Source: JBDZVM01 sp040255675
Lineage (GTDB): Bacteria; Actinomycetota; Actinomycetes; Acidothermales; Acidothermaceae
Reading direction: 5' to 3'
Length of the DNA: 28,106 bases
NCBI GenBank assembly: GCA_040255675.1
Contig: JBDZVM010000047.1
Span: forward strand, 1-28,106
Part shown: piece by piece, positions 6,597 to 13,887 of the stretch
Numbering within the stretch: position 1 is the first letter of the stretch
Layout of the letters: each line of letters opens with the position of its first letter
The notes under the pieces: model-generated
Told to the model about the DNA's origin: nothing
Seen by the model: only the letters and a program-made list of their open reading frames with translations
Databases searched by the model: none
Program-made: the position numbers and the translations under genes

Positions 6597-8336
6597 ATGA
6601 AAGCGGGCGACATCGAGGCCGGCCGGCAGCGCTGGCAGCGGCGTTACGAGCAGAGCCGGGCCGGCGCCGAGCAGGGCAGGGCCGGCGCCGAGCAGGGCAG
6701 GGCCGGCGCCGAGCAGAGCCGGGCCGGCGCGGATGAGAGCGGTGCACGCGCCACTCGCTCCGGCATCCCGGTCGATCCGGTCTACGGGCCGGTTGGCGCC
6801 GACGAGCGGTTCGACCGCATCGGCTGGCCGGGGGAGTTCCCGTTCACCCGCGGCCTCTACGCGAGCGGATATCGCGGCCGGCCCTGGACTATTCGCCAAT
6901 TTGCCGGCTTCGGCAACGCCAAGCAGACGAACGAGCGCTACCGCATGCTGCTGGGCGCCGGCGGCGGCGGGCTTTCGGTCGCGTTCGACATGCCGACCTT
7001 GATGGGCCGCGATTCCGACGACCCGCGCGCACTCGGCGAGGTAGGGCACTGCGGGGTGGCGATTGATTCGGCGTCCGATATGGAAGTGCTGTTCGACGGG
7101 ATAAAGCTCGCCGACGTGACGACGTCGATGACTATCAGCGGCCCGGCGGTGCCGGTTTTTTGCATGTACGTGGTGGCCGCCGAGCGGCAAGGCGCGACGT
7201 TGAAGAGCTTGAACGGCACGCTGCAAACCGACATTTTCAAGGAATACATCGCGCAAAAGGAATGGCTGTTTCCGCCAGAACCGCACCTGCGGCTCATCGG
7301 CGACCTCATGGAGTTCTGCGCGACAGAGATGCCTTCGTACAAGCCACTTTCGGTGTCGGGGTATCACATTAGAGAAGCTGGCTCCACGGCCGCGCAAGAA
7401 TTGGCTTTCACGTTGGCCGACGGATTCGGCTACGTCGAGCTCGGCCTGTCACGCGGTCTCGACATCGAGACGTTCGCCCCGCAGCTCTCGTTCTTCTTCG
7501 ACGCGCACATCGATTTCTTCGAAGAGATAGCGAAATTCCGGGCGGCGCGACGTATTTGGGCGCGCTGGATGCGCGACGTGTACGGCGCCAAAACCGAACG
7601 CGCGCAATGGCTACGGTTCCACACCCAAACAGCCGGTGTGTCGCTCACCGCGCAACAGCCCGACAACAACATTGTGCGGACGGCGATCGAAGCGCTCGCC
7701 GCCGTGCTCGGTGGCACGAACTCCTTACACACCAACGCGCTCGACGAGGTGCTCGCGCTGCCGAGCGAGCGAGCCGCCGCTATCGCGCTGCGCACGCAGC
7801 AGGTGTTGATGGAAGAAACCGGCGTGACGAGCGTGGTCGATCCGCTTGGCGGTTCGTGGTTCGTCGAGGCACTTACCGACGCGATCGACGCCGAGACGGA
7901 AAAGCTGTTCGATCGCATTAAGGCGCTGGGTGGCAACACCACCATGACCGCCGGCATTTTGCGGGGCATCGACGACGGCTGGTTCACGGGTCAGATCGCC
8001 GATGCCGCGTTTCGGGAGCAGGAGTTGCTCGAGTCGGGCGAGCAGCGCATCGTCGGCGTCAACTCGCACACCGAGGCGGCCGAGCCGCCGCTGGAGATTT
8101 TGCGAGTGTCGCACGAGGTCGAGCGCGAGCAGCGGGCGGTCTTGTCGGCGAGGCGGGCGAGCCGCGATCAGCGCGCGGTCGACGCCGCGCTCTTCGCCGT
8201 CCGCGAAGCCGCCAAGGGCGACGGCAACCTGATCCGGCCGCTGCTCGACGCGGCGCGCGCCGAAGCCACGCTCGGCGAGATGTGTCAGCTGCTCGTCGAG
8301 GAGTGGGGGGCCTACTCCGAGCCGCCTCGCGTGTGA
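6597..8336 (+). CDS. icmA: Acyl-CoA mutase large subunit, isobutyryl-CoA mutase type (IcmA-like)
   Basis: The B12-dependent mutase catalytic TIM-barrel subunit, 579 residues, without the C-terminal cobalamin-binding domain; it therefore needs a separate small subunit not found here. The core starts near residue 58 (IPVDPVYGP). Compared with Propionibacterium methylmalonyl-CoA mutase, Y89, R207 and H244 fall at F102 (TIRQFAGF), Q220 (EYIAQKEW) and H257 (SGYHIREAG), a constant offset of 13. F and Q are the pair known for isobutyryl-CoA mutase, which interconverts isobutyryl- and butyryl-CoA. Automatic annotation may well call it methylmalonyl-CoA mutase. Residues 18-45 are four copies of the heptapeptide EQ(S/G)RAGA, an unusual insertion. 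The ATG at 6597 has a GGGAGG ribosome site. MeaB is encoded 2.5 kb upstream. Confidence 0.88.
   Translation: MKAGDIEAGRQRWQRRYEQSRAGAEQGRAGAEQGRAGAEQSRAGADESGARATRSGIPVDPVYGPVGADERFDRIGWPGEFPFTRGLYASGYRGRPWTIRQFAGFGNAKQTNERYRMLLGAGGGGLSVAFDMPTLMGRDSDDPRALGEVGHCGVAIDSASDMEVLFDGIKLADVTTSMTISGPAVPVFCMYVVAAERQGATLKSLNGTLQTDIFKEYIAQKEWLFPPEPHLRLIGDLMEFCATEMPSYKPLSVSGYHIREAGSTAAQELAFTLADGFGYVELGLSRGLDIETFAPQLSFFFDAHIDFFEEIAKFRAARRIWARWMRDVYGAKTERAQWLRFHTQTAGVSLTAQQPDNNIVRTAIEALAAVLGGTNSLHTNALDEVLALPSERAAAIALRTQQVLMEETGVTSVVDPLGGSWFVEALTDAIDAETEKLFDRIKALGGNTTMTAGILRGIDDGWFTGQIADAAFREQELLESGEQRIVGVNSHTEAAEPPLEILRVSHEVEREQRAVLSARRASRDQRAVDAALFAVREAAKGDGNLIRPLLDAARAEATLGEMCQLLVEEWGAYSEPPRV
6648..6731 (+). 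repeat. Four 21-bp in-frame tandem repeats in the mutase gene
   Basis: The units are 6648-6668, 6669-6689, 6690-6710 and 6711-6731. Units 2 and 3 are identical. Units 1 and 4 differ from each other only at the last base, giving an A-B-B-A' pattern. Each encodes EQ(S/G)RAGA. Because 21 is a multiple of 3, gain or loss of units keeps the frame. Confidence 0.95.
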
Positions 8337-8379
8337 GGTGGCGCGACACATCGTCGCGGCGTAGTCAATGATGGGCACT

Positions 8380-9279
8380 ATGAACGACTCGACAAGGTTC
8401 GCGGGCGCCGTCCCGCTCGATGCCCTCGCCGCTCGCTCCACATCAACGGCCCAGCCGGCGCCGGCGTCGTCCAACGGGGTGGTGACAGTCATCGACGTCA
8501 CCGAGGCGACCTTCCAGCGTGACGTGCTCGAACGCTCGATGCAGACGCCGGTCGTGATCGACTTTTGGGCGGCGTGGTGCGGGCCGTGCAAGCAGCTCAG
8601 CCCGATCCTGGAGAAGCTGGCCAACGCCGACGGCGGCGCCTGGGTGCTCGCCAAGATCGACGTCGACGCCAACCAGCGACTCGCCGCCGCTGCTGGGGTG
8701 CAGGGCATTCCCGCGGTCAAGGCGGTCTGGCAGGGGGCGATCGTCGGCGAGTTCACCGGCGCGGTGCCCGAACGTGAGGTGCGCGGTTGGCTCGACCAGC
8801 TCCTGCAGGGCACGGGCGCGCAGCGACCGGACGGCGGCGCGGGCGAGGCGCCGTCCGGCGAGGAAGAAGACCCCGCGCTCGTGGAGGCGGCCGGGGCGTT
8901 CGAGCGCGGAGACTACGAGGCCGCGGAGGCTGCCTACCAGGCGATTTTGGCCAGCAAACCAAACGATCCGGTGGCGACGCAGGGGCTTGCCGGCGTCCGG
9001 CTGTTCAAACGAGCCGAGCAGCTCGACCCGCAAGCGACCCTCGAAAAAGCCCAAGCCAATCCGGACGACGTCGAAGCGCAGCTCGCGGCTGCCGACGTCG
9101 AGTTGCTCACCGGAAATCCGGCGCGGGCGTTCGAGCGGATCGTCGGATTGGTGACACGTACGGCTGGCGCTGATCGCGACCGCGCGCGGCTGCACTTGCT
9201 CGGCTTGTTCGACGCTGCCGGGCCGGAGGAGCCAGCGGTCGCGACGGCGCGAGCGGCGTTGAGCCGCGCCCTCTTTTAA
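8380..9279 (+). CDS. ybbN: Thioredoxin-domain protein with TPR tail (YbbN/CnoX-like co-chaperone)
   Basis: A cytoplasmic thioredoxin-fold protein of 299 residues from the chosen start. After a 35-residue variable tail the thioredoxin domain (about 36-140) carries WCGPC with C67 and C70, and a cis-proline P111 in GIPAV. A linker rich in G, E and D (about 142-165) leads to a helical TPR-like region (about 165-295) with AFERGDYEAAEAAYQAIL. This order matches YbbN/CnoX, which in other bacteria holds and hands over oxidised or unfolded clients to chaperones. The intact CXXC suggests redox activity. Three in-frame ATGs lie close together (8368, 8371, 8380); the last has a weak GATGGG site upstream. 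It follows the mutase by about 40 bp and may be co-transcribed. Confidence 0.9.
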   Translation: MNDSTRFAGAVPLDALAARSTSTAQPAPASSNGVVTVIDVTEATFQRDVLERSMQTPVVIDFWAAWCGPCKQLSPILEKLANADGGAWVLAKIDVDANQRLAAAAGVQGIPAVKAVWQGAIVGEFTGAVPEREVRGWLDQLLQGTGAQRPDGGAGEAPSGEEEDPALVEAAGAFERGDYEAAEAAYQAILASKPNDPVATQGLAGVRLFKRAEQLDPQATLEKAQANPDDVEAQLAAADVELLTGNPARAFERIVGLVTRTAGADRDRARLHLLGLFDAAGPEEPAVATARAALSRALF

Positions 9280-9947
9280 GCCGATGGGTTCAAAGCCGCT
9301 GGTCTCAGGCGAACAGTGAACAGCGGAATGAACACGTGCGCTAATGGCCCTATTGCCAGCGCGTAAAGCAGCGTGCCGACCCCGACCGTGCCGCCCAGCG
9401 CGAAACCGGTGACGAGCACGGTCAACTCGATGCCGGTGCGCACGACACGAATCGAACGATCGCGTGCGGCGAGGCCGGTCATCAGGCCGTCGCGCGGGCC
9501 TGGCCCGAGTCCCGCGCCGATGTAGCAGCCAGTCGCTAAGCCGTTCAGCGCAACCGCCGCTATCAAGACGACGATGCGGACGTCGAGGGTGCGCGGCGGG
9601 TCGACGTTGGCGAGCACAATGTTGATCACTGTGCCGATGAGAGTGGCGTTGACGAGCGTGCCGAAGCCTGGGCGCTGTCGTAGCGGAATCCACAGCAGCA
9701 GCACTCCGCCGCTAACGATGATCGCGCAGGTGCCGATGCCGAGACCGATGTGGCGCGCGAGGCCCTGGTGGAAGACGTCCCAGGGATCGAGGCCGAGGCC
9801 GGCCAGCACCAGCATCGCGTCGCTGATGCCATAGATCACGACGCCGAAGAACAGTTGGCTCACACGGCGGGGGAGGCGACGCCCGCGCAATCTTTGCCAG
9901 GAGGTACGAGGCAGCGCCTGGACGGCGGCGCGGCCTTGCAGAAGCAT
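9276..9947 (-). CDS. YczE/YitT-like integral membrane protein
   Basis: A polytopic membrane protein of 223 residues. A basic N-terminal tail (about 1-30) is followed by QLFFGVVIYGISDAMLVLAG and GLDPWDVFHQGL, a pairing typical of the YczE/YyaS family, and about five hydrophobic segments. GAGLGPGPRDGLMTGL is a second family-like segment. Its function is not established; a transport role is often assumed. The reading frame stays open to 10298, but that would overlap the divergent sigma-factor gene, so the ATG at 9947 is chosen. That ATG sits inside an inverted repeat. The stop codon shares TTAA with the convergent thioredoxin gene (4-bp overlap). Confidence 0.82.
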   Translation of the reverse strand: MLLQGRAAVQALPRTSWQRLRGRRLPRRVSQLFFGVVIYGISDAMLVLAGLGLDPWDVFHQGLARHIGLGIGTCAIIVSGGVLLLWIPLRQRPGFGTLVNATLIGTVINIVLANVDPPRTLDVRIVVLIAAVALNGLATGCYIGAGLGPGPRDGLMTGLAARDRSIRVVRTGIELTVLVTGFALGGTVGVGTLLYALAIGPLAHVFIPLFTVRLRPAALNPSA

Positions 9948-9960
9948 GCCTTCAGCATGC
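9944..9960 (-). promoter_or_regulatory. Inverted repeat enclosing the start codon of the YczE-like gene
   Basis: GCATGC, 5 nt, GCATGC. In the minus-strand mRNA the second half-site contains the start codon, and the loop plus next base read UGAAGG, the only ribosome-site-like sequence. A 6-bp hairpin would hide both. It could equally be a dimeric protein site. Confidence 0.4.
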
Positions 9961-10024
9961 CGCGGCCCCCGTGCGGGTGATCTTGCGGGTATTCGATTGC
10001 CCGCCGAGGCGGCGTCAATTGTGA

Positions 10025-10051
10025 GGCAACCTTTTCGGCGGGCCGCCGCGT
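10025..10051 (+). promoter_or_regulatory. Possible ECF-type promoter of the sigma-factor operon
   Basis: GGCAACC at 10025-10031 followed by CGT at 10049-10051 (17 nt between AACC and CGT) resembles the AAC/CGT promoters read by ECF sigma factors. Such promoters often serve autoregulation. The transcript would start about 35-40 nt before the ATG at 10096, leaving room for its GAGAGGA ribosome site (10084-10090). Confidence 0.35.
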
Positions 10052-10095
10052 AGCAGGTGCGGGTGGCCGCGTAACGGCATAACGAGAGGACGGCG

Positions 10096-10605
10096 ATGGG
10101 CGAAGGGTCGGTCGGTGTGCCGTCCTTCGACGAGTTCGTCGCGGCCAGGGCGTCGCGACTGCTGCGCGTGGCATTCTTGCTGACGCGCGACTGGCAGAGC
10201 GCTGAAGACTTGCTGCAGACGGCGCTGATGAAGGCCTGGTCGGCCTGGTCGCGGGTGAACGACGAACCTGAGCCGTACGTGCGGCGCATCATCGTCAACG
10301 CCTACACGTCGTCGTGGCGGCGGCGCTGGCGTGGCGAACTTGCGCACTCCGTCGTGCCTGAACCCGCATCGTTGCCGAGCCGTGTCGACGAGGTCGCCGA
10401 GCGCGACGTGGTGTGGCAGGCGCTGGGGCGATTGCCTCGGCGACAACGCGCCGTCGTCGTCCTGCGATATTTCGAGGATTTGCCCGAGGCGCAAGTTGCC
10501 GACCTGCTCGGCATCACCGTGGGCACGGTGAAAAGCCAGACGGCCAAGGCACTGCGGCATTTGCGAGTCGATCCCACGTTGCAACCCGCCGACGAGAGGA
10601 GTTAG
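10096..10605 (+). CDS. ECF sigma factor, SigE family of actinomycetes
   Basis: A 169-residue group-4 sigma-70 factor that directs RNA polymerase to a specific promoter set. Region 2 is about residues 10-75 (FVAARASRLLRVAFLLTRD, then AEDLLQTALMKAW, then YVRRIIVNAYTSSWRRR). Region 4 is about 105-158 (ALGRLPRRQRAVVVLRYFEDL, with the HTH in VADLLGITVGTVKSQTAKAL). There is no region 3 and no extended C-terminal domain. The size and the LLRVAFLLTRD and YVRRI motifs fit the actinobacterial SigE-family group. The ATG at 10096 has a GAGAGGA ribosome site. The next gene starts 5 bp after the stop and encodes a membrane protein, the usual arrangement of a sigma factor with its controller. Confidence 0.93.
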   Translation: MGEGSVGVPSFDEFVAARASRLLRVAFLLTRDWQSAEDLLQTALMKAWSAWSRVNDEPEPYVRRIIVNAYTSSWRRRWRGELAHSVVPEPASLPSRVDEVAERDVVWQALGRLPRRQRAVVVLRYFEDLPEAQVADLLGITVGTVKSQTAKALRHLRVDPTLQPADERS

Positions 10606-10610
10606 CGGCG

Positions 10611-11645
10611 ATGCCCCTGACCGAAACCGATTTGCGTGCGTTGCTGAGCGAGCGCAGCGCGGAGGTACCGCTCGTCGTCGACCGGCTCGACCGGGTGCGT
10701 GGGCGGCTCACGCACCGTCGGCGTCGTCGTCAACTTGCCGGGGCAGTTGCCTCGTTTGTCGTGCTGCTCGCTGTCGCGGCGGTGGTCGCAACGCCGCATT
10801 GGCTGAACCAGCCGACAACGCCTTCGATCTCAGCGCCTACCGACCCACCCGAGTACTACATGGGCGGCAAACTGATTGCGAACGCGACGCTGCGAAGCGC
10901 CGGCCAGAGCAGTACTTCGCTAACCTTCACACCAACGAACTGGGATCTGCGCGTGTACGTGAAATGCACCGGCCCCGAGGCGGTTCTGGGCAACGTCTGG
11001 GTGAACGCGATTGTGAACGGTCACCTTGCGCCAACGGGCAACTGCTCTGGATCGGGCTCCTGGAGCATCGACTCGAGCGGGTCGCAAACCCAGTGGAGTT
11101 CGTGGGGCGTAGAACTCGGCAAGCCGTCGACGCTCGCCGTCAGCCCCGCGTCATTTCCGGTCAACGGCGCGAGTCCGTCGCCGTTGCCGCAATGGCCGAC
11201 GGGGCTCCTCATCGAAGTCGGTGTCTATCAGAGGGTTCCGCTGGACCAGTACGTCTTTCCATCCAGACCGGCGAAGCTACATTCACTGGATCTGGGGCTG
11301 CCCTCGTATGAAGACCTCATGCTCGACTCTCGCAAGGCGGGCGCGAACGGCCACTGGACGATTCCCGTGACGCTCTCGCAGTTTGCCGATGTCACGGCCT
11401 ACATCGTCGCCCCGGGCGCGGTGGCGTTCAGCGTGGCGGGCAAGCAGGTCGGTGCCTGTAACTGGTGGGATTACACGAGCTACGACTGTAGTGTCAGCCT
11501 GAATCCGGCATCTCTCGAAGCTGCCGGGGTTTCGGCGCACGACGGCGACACCGTCGAGGTGACCGTTACGGCAAGCCGGTTTTCCGATCCCGCGTGGAAG
11601 GTGACCCGCAGAGAACACGGCCCTGACCAGACGGCTCAGCCGTGA
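10611..11645 (+). CDS. Single-pass membrane protein, putative partner of the ECF sigma factor
   Basis: A 344-residue protein. The cytoplasmic part (1-40) ends in a run of basic residues. One membrane helix follows (about 42-61), then a large exported, serine/threonine-rich domain. The domain has four cysteines: C119, C145, C283 and C293. It seems built of two related beta-rich halves (about 85-190 and 245-325), each with hydrophobic strands leading to a G-x-C motif, suggesting one disulphide per half. GAGAGGAG at 10594-10601, overlapping the sigma stop, serves the ATG at 10611. By position and topology it may hold or sense for the sigma factor, but the H-x3-C-x2-C motif of zinc anti-sigma factors is absent. 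Its last 10 bp overlap the convergent glgB. Confidence 0.75.
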   Translation: MPLTETDLRALLSERSAEVPLVVDRLDRVRGRLTHRRRRRQLAGAVASFVVLLAVAAVVATPHWLNQPTTPSISAPTDPPEYYMGGKLIANATLRSAGQSSTSLTFTPTNWDLRVYVKCTGPEAVLGNVWVNAIVNGHLAPTGNCSGSGSWSIDSSGSQTQWSSWGVELGKPSTLAVSPASFPVNGASPSPLPQWPTGLLIEVGVYQRVPLDQYVFPSRPAKLHSLDLGLPSYEDLMLDSRKAGANGHWTIPVTLSQFADVTAYIVAPGAVAFSVAGKQVGACNWWDYTSYDCSVSLNPASLEAAGVSAHDGDTVEVTVTASRFSDPAWKVTRREHGPDQTAQP

Positions 11646-13858
11646 AAAAGCTCCGGCAACTCGGGCGGTGCGGCGAGCCAGACGACGCCGAGCGGCGGCA
11701 CCCGAATCACGGCGGACGCCGGTAACCCATGCCACGGGGTGTCGGTGGCTTCGACGGCGCCGAGATTGCCGACGCCGCTGCCGTTGTAGAGCTCGGAGTC
11801 GGTATTGAGAACTTCGGCCCAGCGGCCGGCGTGGGGGAGGCCGAGCCTGTAGCCCTCGTGCGGCACGCCGGCAAAATTCGCGACGCAGGCTAAGGCCGAG
11901 CCGTCGGAAGCGCGTCGCACGAACGAGAACGTGTTGTTGTTGGCGTCGTTGGCGTCGATCCAGCGAAACGCTTCCGGATCGGGATCTGTCTGCCACAGGG
12001 CGGGCGTACGCCGGTACAACGCGTTGAGGTCGCGTACGAGCTGCTGCACGGTGAAGTGCTCCGCGAAGTCGAGCAGCCACCAGTCGAGCGAGCGGTCTTC
12101 CGCCCATTCGCTGTCTTGCGCGAACTCAGAACCCATGAACAGCAACTGCTTGCCAGGATGTGCCCACATGAACGCCAAGAACGCGCGAAGGTTCGCCATC
12201 TGCTGCCAGCGATCGCCAGGCATCTTGTGCAGGAGCGATCCCTTGCCGTGCACCACCTCGTCGTGTGAGATCGGCAAGATGAAATTCTCGGAGTACGCGT
12301 ACATCATCGAGAACGTCAGTTCGTTGTGGTGGTACGAGCGGTAGATGGGCGGGTGGCTGATGTATTGCAAGGAGTCGTGCATCCAGCCCATGTTCCATTT
12401 GAAACCGAAGCCGAGCCCGCCGACGTAGGTGGGTTTCGACACCGCGGGCCAAGCGGTCGACTCTTCGGCGATCGTGACGACGCCGGGCGCCCGCCGGTAA
12501 ACGGTCGCGTTCATCTCTTGCAAGAACGAGACGGCGTCGAGGTTTTCACGGCCGCCGTAGACGTTCGGGCGCCATTGACCAGATTTGCGGGAGTAATCGA
12601 GATAGAGCATTGAGGCGACCGCGTCGACACGCAAGCCGTCGATGTGCATCTGTTCCGCCCAGAAAATGGCGTTGGAAACTAAGAAGTTGCGCACCTCGCG
12701 TCGTCCGAAATTGAAAACGAGGGTGCCCCAGTCGGGGTGCTCACCGAGCAGCGGGTCTTCGTGTTCGTACAAAGCGGTGCCGTCGAACTTGGCGAGGGCC
12801 CAGGCATCTTTCGGAAAATGTGCCGGCACCCAGTCGACGATGACGCCGATACCAGCCTGGTGCAAGCGGTCGACCAAGTGCCTGAATTCGTCGGGAGAGC
12901 CAAAACGTGACGTCGGTGCGAAGTACGACGTCACCTGATAGCCCCACGAGCCGGCGAACGGATGTTCGGCGATGGGCAAAAATTCGACGTGCGTGAAGCC
13001 CATTTCGGTGACGTATTCGACGAGTTCGTCGGCGAGTTGCGCGTAGCCGAGACCGTACTTCCACGATCCGAGATGCACTTCGTAGATGCTGATGGGTTCG
13101 CGGAGCCAGTCCTTGTGCGCGCGTTCGGTGAGCCACGTAGCGTCGTTCCACTCGTAACGTGAAGTGAACACGACGGAGGCCTGTGCTGGCGGGTGCTCGG
13201 TGGCGAACGCCATCGGGTCGGCTTTCTCACGCCAGACTCCGTCGGCGCCGAGCACGTGGAACTTGTACTTGGTACCGTCGCCGACGCCTGGCACGAACAG
13301 TTCCCACACGCCGCTCGAGCCGAGCGATCGCATCGGGTACGCGGTCGGGTCCCAGTGGTTGAAGTCGCCAGCGACCCGGATGGCGCGCGCGTTCGGCGCC
13401 CACACGGCAAACGACGTGCCTGTCACCACACCGGTTGGCGTTTCGTAGTTGCGTACGTGCGCGCCGAGCACTTCCCACAGCTGTTCATGCCGACCTTCGC
13501 CGATCAAATGCAGATCGAGTTCGCCGAGCGTCGGCAAGTATCGAAACGGTTCGTCGACGATGTGCGGAAATCCGTCGTCGTATTTCACCTCGATGCGATA
13601 GTCGGGCACGGCATCGGACGTGCACGCGCCGACCCATACCCCACCACGCTCGTGGCGCAGCGAAACCCGCCGATCCCCGATCAGCGCGGCGACCTCACGC
13701 GCATTCGGCTTGAGGGTGCGAAACGTCACGACGCCGTCGCGAAGATGCGCGCCGAGAATGCTGTGCGGGTCGTGATGCGCGCCGGACGTGAGCCGGTCGA
13801 TGTCGGCGGCGTGAACGGCGACGGGCGTGGCGCGGGGGTCGGTGCTGGTCTGTCCCAT
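11636..13858 (-). CDS. glgB: 1,4-alpha-glucan branching enzyme
   Basis: A GH13 enzyme that introduces alpha-1,6 branches into glucan. The 740-residue product has an N-terminal beta domain (about 30-120), a CBM48 domain (about 140-235), the catalytic barrel (about 255-600) and a C-terminal beta domain. Visible catalytic residues are the nucleophile D412 (GLRVDAVASMLYLDY), the acid/base E465 (IAEESTAWP) and D533 (SHDEVVHGK). The ATG at 13858 is preferred because GGGGAGGG (13866-13873) lies 7 nt upstream. An alternative ATG at 13891 overlaps the mak stop by 4 bp and would add 11 residues. It is the last gene of the glgE-treS-mak-glgB operon, branching the linear chains made by GlgE. Confidence 0.97.
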   Translation of the reverse strand: MGQTSTDPRATPVAVHAADIDRLTSGAHHDPHSILGAHLRDGVVTFRTLKPNAREVAALIGDRRVSLRHERGGVWVGACTSDAVPDYRIEVKYDDGFPHIVDEPFRYLPTLGELDLHLIGEGRHEQLWEVLGAHVRNYETPTGVVTGTSFAVWAPNARAIRVAGDFNHWDPTAYPMRSLGSSGVWELFVPGVGDGTKYKFHVLGADGVWREKADPMAFATEHPPAQASVVFTSRYEWNDATWLTERAHKDWLREPISIYEVHLGSWKYGLGYAQLADELVEYVTEMGFTHVEFLPIAEHPFAGSWGYQVTSYFAPTSRFGSPDEFRHLVDRLHQAGIGVIVDWVPAHFPKDAWALAKFDGTALYEHEDPLLGEHPDWGTLVFNFGRREVRNFLVSNAIFWAEQMHIDGLRVDAVASMLYLDYSRKSGQWRPNVYGGRENLDAVSFLQEMNATVYRRAPGVVTIAEESTAWPAVSKPTYVGGLGFGFKWNMGWMHDSLQYISHPPIYRSYHHNELTFSMMYAYSENFILPISHDEVVHGKGSLLHKMPGDRWQQMANLRAFLAFMWAHPGKQLLFMGSEFAQDSEWAEDRSLDWWLLDFAEHFTVQQLVRDLNALYRRTPALWQTDPDPEAFRWIDANDANNNTFSFVRRASDGSALACVANFAGVPHEGYRLGLPHAGRWAEVLNTDSELYNGSGVGNLGAVEATDTPWHGLPASAVIRVPPLGVVWLAAPPELPELFHG

Positions 13859-13865
13859 GTCGTCA

Positions 13866-13873
13866 CCCTCCCC
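13866..13873 (-). promoter_or_regulatory. Ribosome-binding site of glgB
   Basis: On the minus strand GGGGAGGG lies 7 nt before the ATG at 13858 and between the two candidate ATGs. This makes the downstream one the likelier start. Confidence 0.75.
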
Positions 13874-13887
13874 GCCCGCTGGGCCGC

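Noticed and set aside
6648..6731. CRISPR-like or mobile-element repeat
   Set aside because: Units are directly adjacent without spacers, in frame, and translate to a regular heptapeptide inside a conserved gene.
6597..8336. Methylmalonyl-CoA mutase as the enzyme name
   Set aside because: The Y89/R207 pair of that enzyme is replaced by F102/Q220, which fits isobutyryl-CoA mutase better.
9948..10298. N-terminal extension of the YczE-like protein
   Set aside because: It would overlap the divergent sigma-factor gene and its promoter. The added 117 residues have no membrane or domain character.
10611..11645. Classical zinc-binding anti-sigma factor
   Set aside because: The cytoplasmic 40 residues contain no histidine-cysteine zinc motif, so only position and topology support an anti-sigma role.
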